Shown here: positions 8,146-14,885 of the stretch, piece by piece
Position numbering within the stretch: position 1 is the stretch's first letter
How the letters are laid out: every line of letters starts with the position of its first letter
DNA from: Firmicutes bacterium CAG:145
GTDB taxonomy: Bacteria; Bacillota; Clostridia; Peptostreptococcales; Anaerovoracaceae
Length of the DNA stretch: 22,848 nt
Direction: 5' to 3'
NCBI GenBank assembly: GCA_000435715.1
Contig: FR882600.1
Span: 215,146 to 237,993, forward strand
Notes under the pieces: model-generated
Database searches by the model: none
What the model saw: the letters and a program-made list of their open reading frames with translations, nothing else
Told to the model about the DNA's origin: nothing
Position numbers and translations under genes: made by a program

Positions 8146-10086
8146 TCACTTTATATAAGGAGACAGGTAAGAGTAATAATTTTCGTCCAGTATAAGGGCT
8201 GAATAGTTGAACATGTCAGCCACCTTCTTATCTACCCGAGACGTATATTCTTCATCTTCTTCTAAGAGGTCGTCTCGGGTTCCTCTCTCGCTTATCCAGC
8301 TCTTATCTTTAAATACTACGAAGCCTTCGCTGTCGGAAAATATATCTCTTCCCATCAGCAGCCTTGAATCATACTCTAAGCCGAACATATTCGAAAGCGT
8401 CGGAAGAATATCCATGTTGCTGCTGAGCTTATCCACAGTCTCCGGTTCCATACCCGGCGTCCACAGAATAAACGTACTCTTATACAGCTCATAAGTCTCA
8501 TCTATCTGATGTCCTCGGAATTCACTGATTTCGGAAGATGAGAGTCCGTATGGATAATGATCTCCCGCCAGGGCGATCACCGTATTATCCAGTTCACCGG
8601 CCTCCTCGAGTCTCTCAAGCAGAAGCTCCATAGCTTTATCAAGCTCTATATTGGCCGCCATATAAGCCTTACAGGCGTCCGACATATCCATATCCTCTAC
8701 CGCATCTCGATTTTTCACAGCCATATCGTCGTCATAAAAATTATATTCCAGGTGTCCGCTGACGGTGAGATAATATATGTGAAACGGCTGTATTTCGCCG
8801 TTTTCGTCGGGAGTGAGATAGTCAGAAGTAGTCTGATCTATCATCTCCAGATCTGATTCGGGCCAGGAATCTGTAAACGAATATTCTCTTCCCTGCCCCT
8901 TGAAATCATATCCCAGATTAGGATGAGATTTGTCTCTCTGATAATAATATATACTGTGATTATGGTACGCCTTTGCAGCGTAGCCGAGTTTTCTCATCTG
9001 ATGTGCCAAAGTAAAAGGAAGATCGTTATTTGACGATTCTTTCATGGACCACACTCCGGGCTTAGGTATGAGACCTTCCAGATTCACATATTCTCCGTCC
9101 AGCGTACTCACCCCCCATAAAGGGTTATAAAAGTTTGAGAAAGTGTACCCTTCAGTCTGAAGCTTATACAGCGTAGGCGTATATTCAGGATCCACCGCAA
9201 AATCCGTAAAGCTTTCGCCGGTTATGAGAATCAGATTCTTTCCTTCAAAGATACCGGTCTTTTCATTTTTTTCGGTAGGTTCGACGCTTCCGAAATATTC
9301 ATGCATAGTGCTTATAGTCTCATTTTCTTCCTCTTCTGCCAGCCTGACAAAATCAAGATCCTCTATTACATTATCCTCAGAGTCTGTCTCTACGTATGGC
9401 TCTCCGGCCTCTATCTTCGGCTCCCAGCCTAATACCAGTTTCCAGAAATCTATTCCCATAGCGCCGAGAAGTCCGCAGCATCTGACCGACCCTTGTATTT
9501 CTCCCGTGCCATAGAGGTTCTGATAAGGCGACATGGGATCCTCGCTCTTTACGGAACCTGTCAGAACGCTTCCTAAAAAAGTGGATACGCACAAGACTGC
9601 CGTTATGAGCATGGTCACTTTCTTCTTTCGGCGTTCTTCATCAGCATAAGCAAAATCTTTCTTCACTCCTCTGACTATTTCTATGATCCCTAACGCAAAA
9701 AACAAGGCGAGAGGAATCTTTTGCTCCCACATGTTTATAAAGATAACATCCATGAATTCTGTGATCTGAGCGCTGTTAATCATAGAATATACAGTGAAAA
9801 AAGTACCAAAGAGGGCATAGTATACTTCCTGAGCAGCAAAAAGTACCGTGGTAGCTCCCATGATTATTCCGTATCCTATCTTGCCCGCTTTGCCGGGCAG
9901 AGCTATTCTGACGAAAAAAATAAGCGAAGCTACTGAAAGCGATACGAGTCCTACTATCGCCATCTCCGCTCCCCAATAAGGTGTAGGATTAAACCCCATG
10001 GTAAAATTAGAAAACATAATCTGAAATAAAATCAAACTCACGAAAATTTCTGCCAAAAAAATAAAGTCTTTAGCTTTTACTTTCAT
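8146..10086 (-). CDS. LTA synthase family sulfatase-fold membrane protein
   Basis: A 646-residue protein with the LtaS architecture: five hydrophobic helices in about the first 176 residues, then a large extracellular sulfatase-fold domain (about 280-620). Active-site features match the family: metal-binding ITGES (288-292, E291), the likely nucleophile T328 in GVSTLDGEY (325-333), and GDH (508-510, D509/H510). LtaS enzymes transfer glycerol phosphate from phosphatidylglycerol to build lipoteichoic acid, and the family also includes primases and other phosphoglycerol transferases, so the exact product is uncertain. The helices and catalytic domain lie in one chain, with a long acidic linker (about 230-262). 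The ribosome site GGAAAGGA precedes the ATG. It is transcribed alone, divergent from the cwlJ-gerQ pair, and ends at a bidirectional terminator. Confidence 0.92.
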   Translation of the reverse strand: MKVKAKDFIFLAEIFVSLILFQIMFSNFTMGFNPTPYWGAEMAIVGLVSLSVASLIFFVRIALPGKAGKIGYGIIMGATTVLFAAQEVYYALFGTFFTVYSMINSAQITEFMDVIFINMWEQKIPLALFFALGIIEIVRGVKKDFAYADEERRKKKVTMLITAVLCVSTFLGSVLTGSVKSEDPMSPYQNLYGTGEIQGSVRCCGLLGAMGIDFWKLVLGWEPKIEAGEPYVETDSEDNVIEDLDFVRLAEEEENETISTMHEYFGSVEPTEKNEKTGIFEGKNLILITGESFTDFAVDPEYTPTLYKLQTEGYTFSNFYNPLWGVSTLDGEYVNLEGLIPKPGVWSMKESSNNDLPFTLAHQMRKLGYAAKAYHNHSIYYYQRDKSHPNLGYDFKGQGREYSFTDSWPESDLEMIDQTTSDYLTPDENGEIQPFHIYYLTVSGHLEYNFYDDDMAVKNRDAVEDMDMSDACKAYMAANIELDKAMELLLERLEEAGELDNTVIALAGDHYPYGLSSSEISEFRGHQIDETYELYKSTFILWTPGMEPETVDKLSSNMDILPTLSNMFGLEYDSRLLMGRDIFSDSEGFVVFKDKSWISERGTRDDLLEEDEEYTSRVDKKVADMFNYSALILDENYYSYLSPYIK

Positions 10087-10121
10087 CTCAAATCCTTTCC
10101 AATCAAGATCGTATTTATTAT

Positions 10122-10127
10122 ATTATA
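10122..10127 (-). promoter_or_regulatory. Possible -10 of the LTA-synthase-like gene
   Basis: The minus strand reads TATAAT here, 36 nt upstream of the ATG. The -35 is poor (TTATCA at a 15-bp spacing is the nearest), and direct repeats of AACGCTTC overlap that region, so an activator or repressor may act here. Confidence 0.4.
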
Positions 10128-10147
10128 CCGCCGGGCGTTCCGTGATA

Positions 10148-10210
10148 AACGCTTCAATGAACGCTTCCTTTCGATAGCGCCGCAGGTTTTTTAAGAACAA
10201 TGCGTTCATT
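10148..10210. repeat. Repeats in the divergent promoter region
   Basis: AACGCTTC occurs at 10148-10155 and 10160-10167, a 12-bp period. Overlapping this, AATGAACGC (10156-10164) is inverted as GCGTTCATT at 10202-10210. The repeats lie between two divergent genes, just upstream of the leftward -10, and may be operator sites. Confidence 0.45.
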
Positions 10211-10244
10211 ATAATACAAATCCTCCTTTTGGGCAACACGGATT

Positions 10245-10273
10245 CACAATTCTTAAGAAATCTGCATATAATG
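10245..10273 (+). promoter_or_regulatory. Possible sporulation promoter for cwlJ-gerQ
   Basis: CACA (10245-10248) is followed 16 bp later by CATATAATG (10265-10273). This resembles the mother-cell sigmaK pattern (mACm, then CATAnnnTA) with one mismatch at the end. The same bases contain TATAAT, but no sigmaA -35 is found at the right distance. Mother-cell expression would suit both downstream genes. The match is by eye and short. Confidence 0.35.
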
Positions 10274-10295
10274 TACCAGTTCATGGAGGTGAGCT

Positions 10296-10739
10296 ATGGC
10301 ATTAGACACGAGAGAACTTTTCGCCCGTCTCATACAATGCGAGGCAGGCGGCGAAGGTGAGCAAGGCATGGCGGCAGTAGCTACGGTAGTCATGAACAGA
10401 GCTACCGCCACTGAGGGCGAATTCAGCCGCATAGGAAACGGCGGAGATGTCAGGGCTGTTATAACCCAGCCGGGTCAGTTCGTCTGTATGCGAGAATCGG
10501 TTGCCGGTTCTTACAATCCGCAAAACGTATACAATATGACTCCTTTGGATATACATTACGAGATCGTAGACTGGGCTATGGCCGGAGGACGTCTGGTAGG
10601 AATAGACAATTCCCTTTTCTTTTTCAACCCGTACAGCGACGTATGTCCCCAGAATTTTCCTACGAGGGTGGGAGTCCTTCATAACCGTATAGGCGATCAC
10701 TGCTTCTACGCTCCTACAAGCTACTATGCCGACACTTGA
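10296..10739 (+). CDS. cwlJ: CwlJ/SleB-type spore cortex hydrolase
   Basis: A 147-residue single-domain protein of the Hydrolase_2 (SleB/CwlJ) family, close to the size of Bacillus CwlJ. It keeps the catalytic region LIQCEAGGEGEQGMAAVATV (12-31) with E16 as the likely catalytic glutamate, VMNR (32-35), and the conserved QPGQFVCM segment near 68-75. No signal peptide or peptidoglycan-binding domain is present. That separates CwlJ, which is made in the mother cell and held in the coat, from exported SleB. The family degrades cortex peptidoglycan during germination. GGAGGTG lies 4 nt before the ATG. The gerQ-like gene starts 30 nt downstream; GerQ is known in Bacillus to be needed for CwlJ localisation, and the two are adjacent in some species. 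The hydrolase call is strong, and the CwlJ subtype is well supported by context. Confidence 0.88.
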   Translation: MALDTRELFARLIQCEAGGEGEQGMAAVATVVMNRATATEGEFSRIGNGGDVRAVITQPGQFVCMRESVAGSYNPQNVYNMTPLDIHYEIVDWAMAGGRLVGIDNSLFFFNPYSDVCPQNFPTRVGVLHNRIGDHCFYAPTSYYADT

Positions 10740-10769
10740 ATCATCATAAATCAAATCAGGAGGTAATTT

Positions 10770-11612
10770 ATGGCACCTTGCTGTAACAACACCGTTACAC
10801 CCAGAATGATAAAATCAGGCCGAGTATCGGTCGGAGACAGGATACAGATGGAAGAAGATATCATGGTTTCAGGGGAGGCCGCCGCAGAGCAGAACAACGC
10901 CGCAATGGCAAACGCCTCAAAGGATCCGGCGTCAATACCGGCATCGGCTCCTGTTCAGGCAGACATCAGATCGGAAGCGTCCGGAGCCGAAGAGGCTTTG
11001 AGAGTTGCCTCAGGCGCATATACGCAGGCTGCCAAGGCTCCGCAAGAAGCAAGCCAGGGCAAAGAATACATAGCTGCCGCTGCGATTCCTGAAGGCTATT
11101 CAGGTATAGTAGGCATACCGGGAGGCATAGTCAACAATCGGCCGTCCGATACTCAAAACAGTACCGATCAGCTGAATTCATCGAACCACTGGTATCAGGC
11201 TCCGATTTACGGAATAAACGCAGCTAATTCTGAACGTATGCAGTTCGATCCCCTGCCTTATTCTCAGATGACCTCTTACATGGGCAACGTTTCTCTCGGA
11301 GGCACCGTAGAGTCGCCTTCCATCGTGACGCCGCAGGTTCCTATGACTCCCGACGGCTATGACGAAGAGATAGACTTCGATACAGTACACGCTCTTAACG
11401 GATTTCTGAGAACTCAGATAGGAAGATACATGAGGGTAGAGCAGCTGGTAGGCTCCAATACTATACAGGATCGTTACGGCTTCCTGGTAGGGGTGGGAAC
11501 CAACTTCATAATACTTCAGGAGATAACCACCGGCAATATAATGGTTCTGGACATTTTCTCCATACGACTGACATATGTATACTATTCTCCGCCGGTAATT
11601 CCTAATATTTAA
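10770..11612 (+). CDS. gerQ: GerQ-like spore coat protein with long N-terminal region
   Basis: A 280-residue protein. The last 70 residues (about 210-278) form a small beta-rich domain, with LRTQIGRYMRVEQLVG, then DRYGFLVGVGTNFIILQEI and GNIMVLDIFSIRLTYVYY. This resembles the C-terminal half of Bacillus GerQ, which carries the same pattern of a repeated small beta domain ending in a tyrosine-rich strand. The preceding 210 residues are Ala/Ser/Gln/Asn-rich and low in complexity, with a CC pair at residues 4-5; Bacillus GerQ is shorter, around 180. Gln-rich coat proteins can be crosslinked by transglutaminase, which would suit this composition. It follows the cwlJ-like gene by 30 nt with AGGAGG 6 nt before the ATG. 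Similarity is weak and judged by eye; the partner gene is the main support. Confidence 0.68.
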   Translation: MAPCCNNTVTPRMIKSGRVSVGDRIQMEEDIMVSGEAAAEQNNAAMANASKDPASIPASAPVQADIRSEASGAEEALRVASGAYTQAAKAPQEASQGKEYIAAAAIPEGYSGIVGIPGGIVNNRPSDTQNSTDQLNSSNHWYQAPIYGINAANSERMQFDPLPYSQMTSYMGNVSLGGTVESPSIVTPQVPMTPDGYDEEIDFDTVHALNGFLRTQIGRYMRVEQLVGSNTIQDRYGFLVGVGTNFIILQEITTGNIMVLDIFSIRLTYVYYSPPVIPNI

Positions 11613-11626
11613 CAAACACCGGAAAA

Positions 11627-11647
11627 CCCCGTCTCATAGAGACGGGG
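11627..11647 (+). terminator. Hairpin after gerQ, weak terminator
   Basis: CCCCGTCTC (11627-11635) and GAGACGGGG (11639-11647) form a perfect 9-bp stem with an ATA loop, 14 nt after the gerQ stop. The following bases (CTTCACCTT) are only partly T-rich, so termination may be incomplete. Confidence 0.55.
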
Positions 11648-11728
11648 CTTCACCTTGTCAACGGCAGGCAAGCCTTGCCGAAAGACTGCACTTGACTTTT
11701 AGGTGGCGGCGAAAATTATATTTCAGGT

Positions 11729-11759
11729 AAAAGATACGCCGGGATTATCCCGGCGTATC
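11729..11759 (-). terminator. Terminator of the copper operon
   Basis: A perfect 12-bp stem, GATACGCCGGGA (11733-11744) and TCCCGGCGTATC (11748-11759), has a 3-nt loop. Read leftward it is followed by four Ts (11732-11729) and a T-rich stretch. It begins 15 nt after the copA stop. Confidence 0.75.
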
Positions 11760-11774
11760 AGTCATCTGCGATTA

Positions 11775-11999
11775 CTACTGTATATCTGTGACTTTATAGT
11801 CCTTATCCTCAACAGTCTTTTTCAGCGTTTCGTCCGACAGCTCAGATCTGAGTCTGACTACGGCTGTTCCCTCGCTGTGGCTGACTTCTGCGCTGTCTAC
11901 CTGCGGAAGAGCTTCGAGAGCTTTCTTTACTGTAGCCTCACAGTGTCCGCACATCATTCCTTCGATTTTCATGATCTTATTCATACTTTCAGTCTCCTT
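11775..11999 (-). other. Internal ribosome site and start for a CopZ-like domain
   Basis: Inside the end of copA, in the same frame, AAGGAGAC (11992-11999, minus strand) lies 9 nt before an ATG at 11982-11984. Translation from it would give a 69-residue protein, exactly the C-terminal heavy-metal-associated domain with GMMCGHC at residues 9-15. That is the size of a free CopZ copper chaperone. The AAGGAG could be a coincidence of Lys-Glu codons in the linker (KEEKET). Confidence 0.35.
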
Positions 12000-14312
12000 T
12001 TCTTCTTTTAAAATATTTTTAATCTTATGATCCCGCTTGGAATCATACATTTTAAACAAATTCAATCTCAGCGCATTGGATACTACGCAGAAGCTGGACA
12101 GGCTCATGGCCGCAGCCGCAAACATCGGATTCAGCTGCCAGCCAAGCATCGAAATGAATACGCCGGCGGCTAAAGGAATACCGATAACATTATATATAAA
12201 CGCCCAGAACAGATTCTCGTGTATATTTCTCAGAGTAGCCCTGCTAAGCCTTATAGCCGCAGGCACATCCAAAAGGCTGCTCTTCATGAGGACTATATCG
12301 GCTGCATCTATGGCCACATCTGTACCTGCGCCTATGGCGATACCTATATCAGCTCTCGTAAGCGCCGGAGCATCGTTTATACCGTCTCCTACCATGACTA
12401 CCTTACCCCGCTCTTTCAGCCTGCGTATGACGCTTTCTTTTCCCTCAGGAAGTACTCCTGCTATGACCTCATCTACCCCTGCTTCGCTGCCTATGGCCTC
12501 AGCAGTACGCTGATTATCTCCTGTCAGCATGACTACGCGTATTCCCATACTGCGCATCTGCTCAACAGCTTTATAGCTGTCATCCTTTATCACGTCTGCT
12601 ACTGCTACTATTCCCAGAAGCTGGCCGCCTGATGCAAAGAAGAGCGGTGTTTTGCCGGAACCGGCCAATTTCTCGGATAAACTGAGCATATCTTCAGACA
12701 CCTGAGAGACGGTGCTTATAAACTTATAGTTTCCGCCGTGGAGCGTCTTATCCCCCAGCCTGGCCGTAAGGCCGTTACCTGAAAGCGCCTCGAAGTCTTC
12801 CACTTCTTCAAAGGTTCTTCCTGTTTCTTCAGCTTTTTTCAGTATGGCTTTTGCGAGAGGGTGTTCACTTTTAGCTTCTAAAGAATATGCTATTTTCATC
12901 AGCTGATCCTCAGTAATGCCTTTCGCAGGAAGTATATCCGTCACAGTAGGTTCTCCCGATGTTATGGTGCCGGTCTTATCCAGAACCACTATCTGGGTCT
13001 TTCCCGTCTCTTCAAGAGAAACGGCAGTCTTGAACAAAATACCGTTCTTAGCCCCCATTCCGTTTCCTACCATTATGGCTACCGGCGTGGCCAGCCCCAG
13101 GGCGCACGGACAGCTTATTACAAGAACCGATATGCCTCTGGCCAGAGCGAAGCCTATGGTCTGACCTGTCAGAAGCCAAATCGCTATAGTTACTAAAGAT
13201 ATGCCTATGACTACAGGCACGAACACGCCTGACACTTTATCTGCTACTTTAGCTATAGGCGCCTTTGTAGCTGCGGCATCGCTGACCATCTGTATTATCT
13301 GTGAAAGGGTAGTATCCTCTCCTACTCTGGTAGCCTCACATCTTATAAAGCCGGATTGGTTGAGGGTAGCTGCCGAGACCATGTCCCCCGGCGTCTTATC
13401 TACAGGAATACTCTCTCCTGTGAGAGCCGCTTCGTTCACCGCGCTGTTTCCCTGTATCACTACGCCGTCCACCGGTATATTTTCACCGGGCCTTACGACG
13501 AATATATCGCCTTTTTTGACTTGTTCTACAGGAACTTCTTTCTCTGCTCCATCGCTCAATATGACAGCAGTCTTAGGCGCAAGTTTCATCAGGCTTTTAA
13601 GAGCGTCGGTAGTCCGTCCTTTGGATCTTGCCTCCAGCATCTTTCCTACGGTTATCAGCGCCAGAATCATGGCCGCCGATTCAAAATAGAACTCATGCAT
13701 ATATTCCATGACAGCGGCGTGGTCGCCCCTCATCTGAGCATCCGTCATGGCAAACAAGGCAACTACGCTGTATCCGAATGCAGCGGTAGAGCCCAGAGCC
13801 ACCAGAGTGTCCATGTTAGGAGCCCGATGCCATAGGCTTTTAAATCCGCTCACAAAGAATTTCTGGTTTATAATCATTATAGCTCCCGAAAGAAGCAGCT
13901 GCAGGAGCCCCATGGCCACGTGATTCTCCGCCAAAAATTCCGGCGCCGGCCATCCCCACATCATACTGCCCATCGAAAAGTACATGAGCACTAAAAGAAA
14001 TATCAATGAATACAAGAGCCTGCGCTTTAAGGCAGGAGTTTCTCTGTCTTTAAGCATATCCTCGCCCTGAGAATAGGACGCTGCCGCCCCTTCCGGCGAA
14101 GCACTCTTCCCCCCTTTAACAGAGGCTCCGTATCCCGCTTCTTCTACAGCCTTGATCACTTCTGAAGGAGATACATCTCCCTCTACTCCCATCGAATTAG
14201 TGAGTAAGCTCACCGAGCAGGAAGTCACGCCGTCTAACTTTTGGACCGCCTTTTCAACCCGGGCGCTGCAGGCGGCACAGCTCATTCCCGTCACGTTATA
14301 TTGTTCCATCAT
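11775..14312 (-). CDS. copA: CopA Cu(I)-exporting P-type ATPase fused to a CopZ-like domain
   Basis: An 845-residue P1B-1 ATPase that pumps Cu(I) out of the cytosol. In order: N-terminal metal-binding domain with GMSCAAC (9-15), eight membrane helices, actuator TGES (298-301), the intramembrane metal site CPC (401-403), phosphorylation motif DKTGT (445-449, D445), SEHP (482-485), GDGINDAP (642-649), then Y707-N708 and MSLSS (736-740), the trio typical of Cu(I) pumps. After the last helix a charged linker leads to a second metal-binding domain with GMMCGHC (785-791), like CopZ. Most CopA proteins carry their soluble domains only at the N-terminus, so this C-terminal fusion is notable. The first two codons are both ATG; the second (14307-14309) has better spacing, 7 nt from GAGG. 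It follows csoR by 41 nt. Confidence 0.96.
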   Translation of the reverse strand: MMEQYNVTGMSCAACSARVEKAVQKLDGVTSCSVSLLTNSMGVEGDVSPSEVIKAVEEAGYGASVKGGKSASPEGAAASYSQGEDMLKDRETPALKRRLLYSLIFLLVLMYFSMGSMMWGWPAPEFLAENHVAMGLLQLLLSGAIMIINQKFFVSGFKSLWHRAPNMDTLVALGSTAAFGYSVVALFAMTDAQMRGDHAAVMEYMHEFYFESAAMILALITVGKMLEARSKGRTTDALKSLMKLAPKTAVILSDGAEKEVPVEQVKKGDIFVVRPGENIPVDGVVIQGNSAVNEAALTGESIPVDKTPGDMVSAATLNQSGFIRCEATRVGEDTTLSQIIQMVSDAAATKAPIAKVADKVSGVFVPVVIGISLVTIAIWLLTGQTIGFALARGISVLVISCPCALGLATPVAIMVGNGMGAKNGILFKTAVSLEETGKTQIVVLDKTGTITSGEPTVTDILPAKGITEDQLMKIAYSLEAKSEHPLAKAILKKAEETGRTFEEVEDFEALSGNGLTARLGDKTLHGGNYKFISTVSQVSEDMLSLSEKLAGSGKTPLFFASGGQLLGIVAVADVIKDDSYKAVEQMRSMGIRVVMLTGDNQRTAEAIGSEAGVDEVIAGVLPEGKESVIRRLKERGKVVMVGDGINDAPALTRADIGIAIGAGTDVAIDAADIVLMKSSLLDVPAAIRLSRATLRNIHENLFWAFIYNVIGIPLAAGVFISMLGWQLNPMFAAAAMSLSSFCVVSNALRLNLFKMYDSKRDHKIKNILKEEKETESMNKIMKIEGMMCGHCEATVKKALEALPQVDSAEVSHSEGTAVVRLRSELSDETLKKTVEDKDYKVTDIQ

Positions 14313-14353
14313 ATCACCTCTTTTTTATAGTAATCATGCCGCTTCCTTAGCGG

Positions 14354-14671
14354 TTATTTCATAAGTTTCTGCAAGATAGCGACCAGTTCGTCTATGACTT
14401 CCATATCGCCGTTTTTTACATCTCTGACCACGCATCCCTTTATATGATTGGCTATCAGCTCTCTGTTAAAAGCGTTGAGGGCTGCGCCTGCGGCAGCCGA
14501 CTGGATCAGGATGTCATTGCAGTATCCGTCTCTTTCTATCATTCTTTTTATGCCTCTTATCTGGCCTTCTATCCTGTTGAGCCTGTGTATGAGTTTCTTT
14601 TGCTCCTCTTCTGATCTAACAGTCATTTTGCTGCAACATATATTTTTCTCTTTATCATCCATTTGATTCAT
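14354..14671 (-). CDS. csoR: CsoR-family copper-sensing repressor
   Basis: A small all-alpha repressor that leaves DNA when Cu(I) binds. With this start it has 105 residues. The Cu(I) ligands are C51 (in GYCNDIL), H76 and C80 (in NHIKGC); the spacings of 25 and 4 residues equal those of the characterised CsoR ligands C36/H61/C65. The family core LIHRLNRIEGQIRGIKRM (28-44) is present. A CC pair (12-13) precedes it. An in-frame ATG at 14692 would add seven residues but has no ribosome site; the ATG at 14671 has only a weak GGA 6 nt before it, so the start is uncertain. First gene of the copper operon, with a matching palindromic operator upstream (14797-14817), so it is probably self-regulated. 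Confidence 0.93.
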   Translation of the reverse strand: MNQMDDKEKNICCSKMTVRSEEEQKKLIHRLNRIEGQIRGIKRMIERDGYCNDILIQSAAAGAALNAFNRELIANHIKGCVVRDVKNGDMEVIDELVAILQKLMK

Positions 14672-14706
14672 GTATAATCCAATTATCCTCATTTTGAGGA
14701 AACGGT

Positions 14707-14769
14707 TTATTCTCCCTTCTGCCGCCGCAGGGCGATTGCCGCTATCTTCGGTAAAACGCCTTCTTGCAT
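14707..14769 (-). other. Possible 20-codon leader ORF in the csoR 5' UTR
   Basis: Within the roughly 115-nt leader, an ATG at 14767-14769 opens a 20-codon frame ending in TAA at 14707-14709. GAAAGAGAG stands about 5 nt before it, a better ribosome site than that of csoR. The peptide has no Cys, His or Met cluster and resembles nothing I know, so it may be chance. Confidence 0.2.
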
Positions 14770-14793
14770 CAGCGCTCTCTTTCAGTTACATAT

Positions 14794-14822
14794 ATAATAT
14801 ACCCCCATAGGGTATATGTCAA
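14794..14822 (-). promoter_or_regulatory. csoR-copA promoter
   Basis: On the minus strand TTGACA (14817-14822, perfect -35) and TATTAT (14794-14799, five of six) are separated by 17 bp. Transcription would start near 14787. The spacer is filled by the CsoR palindrome. Confidence 0.85.
14797..14817. promoter_or_regulatory. CsoR operator
   Basis: Arms ATATACCC (14797-14804) and GGGTATAT (14810-14817) are perfect inverted repeats around CCATA. TACCC...GGGTA with a short centre is the form of Firmicute CsoR boxes. It lies between the -35 and -10 boxes, so bound repressor would block RNA polymerase directly. Confidence 0.85.
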
Positions 14823-14832
14823 TCACATTTAT

Positions 14833-14870
14833 AAAAAAATCCCGAGACTGTCTTGCTTTAAGTCTCGGGA
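14833..14870 (-). terminator. Terminator after the acyl-CoA ligase gene
   Basis: TCCCGAGACT (14840-14849) and AGTCTCGGGA (14861-14870) form a perfect 10-bp stem with an 11-nt loop. Leftward it is followed by seven Ts (14839-14833). It separates this unit from the copper promoter. Confidence 0.85.
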
Positions 14871-14885
14871 GAAGTGATAAATATT

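Noticed and set aside
13201..13689. 162-codon and neighbouring + strand frames opposite copA
   Set aside because: They overlap the catalytic regions of copA entirely and lack start signals.
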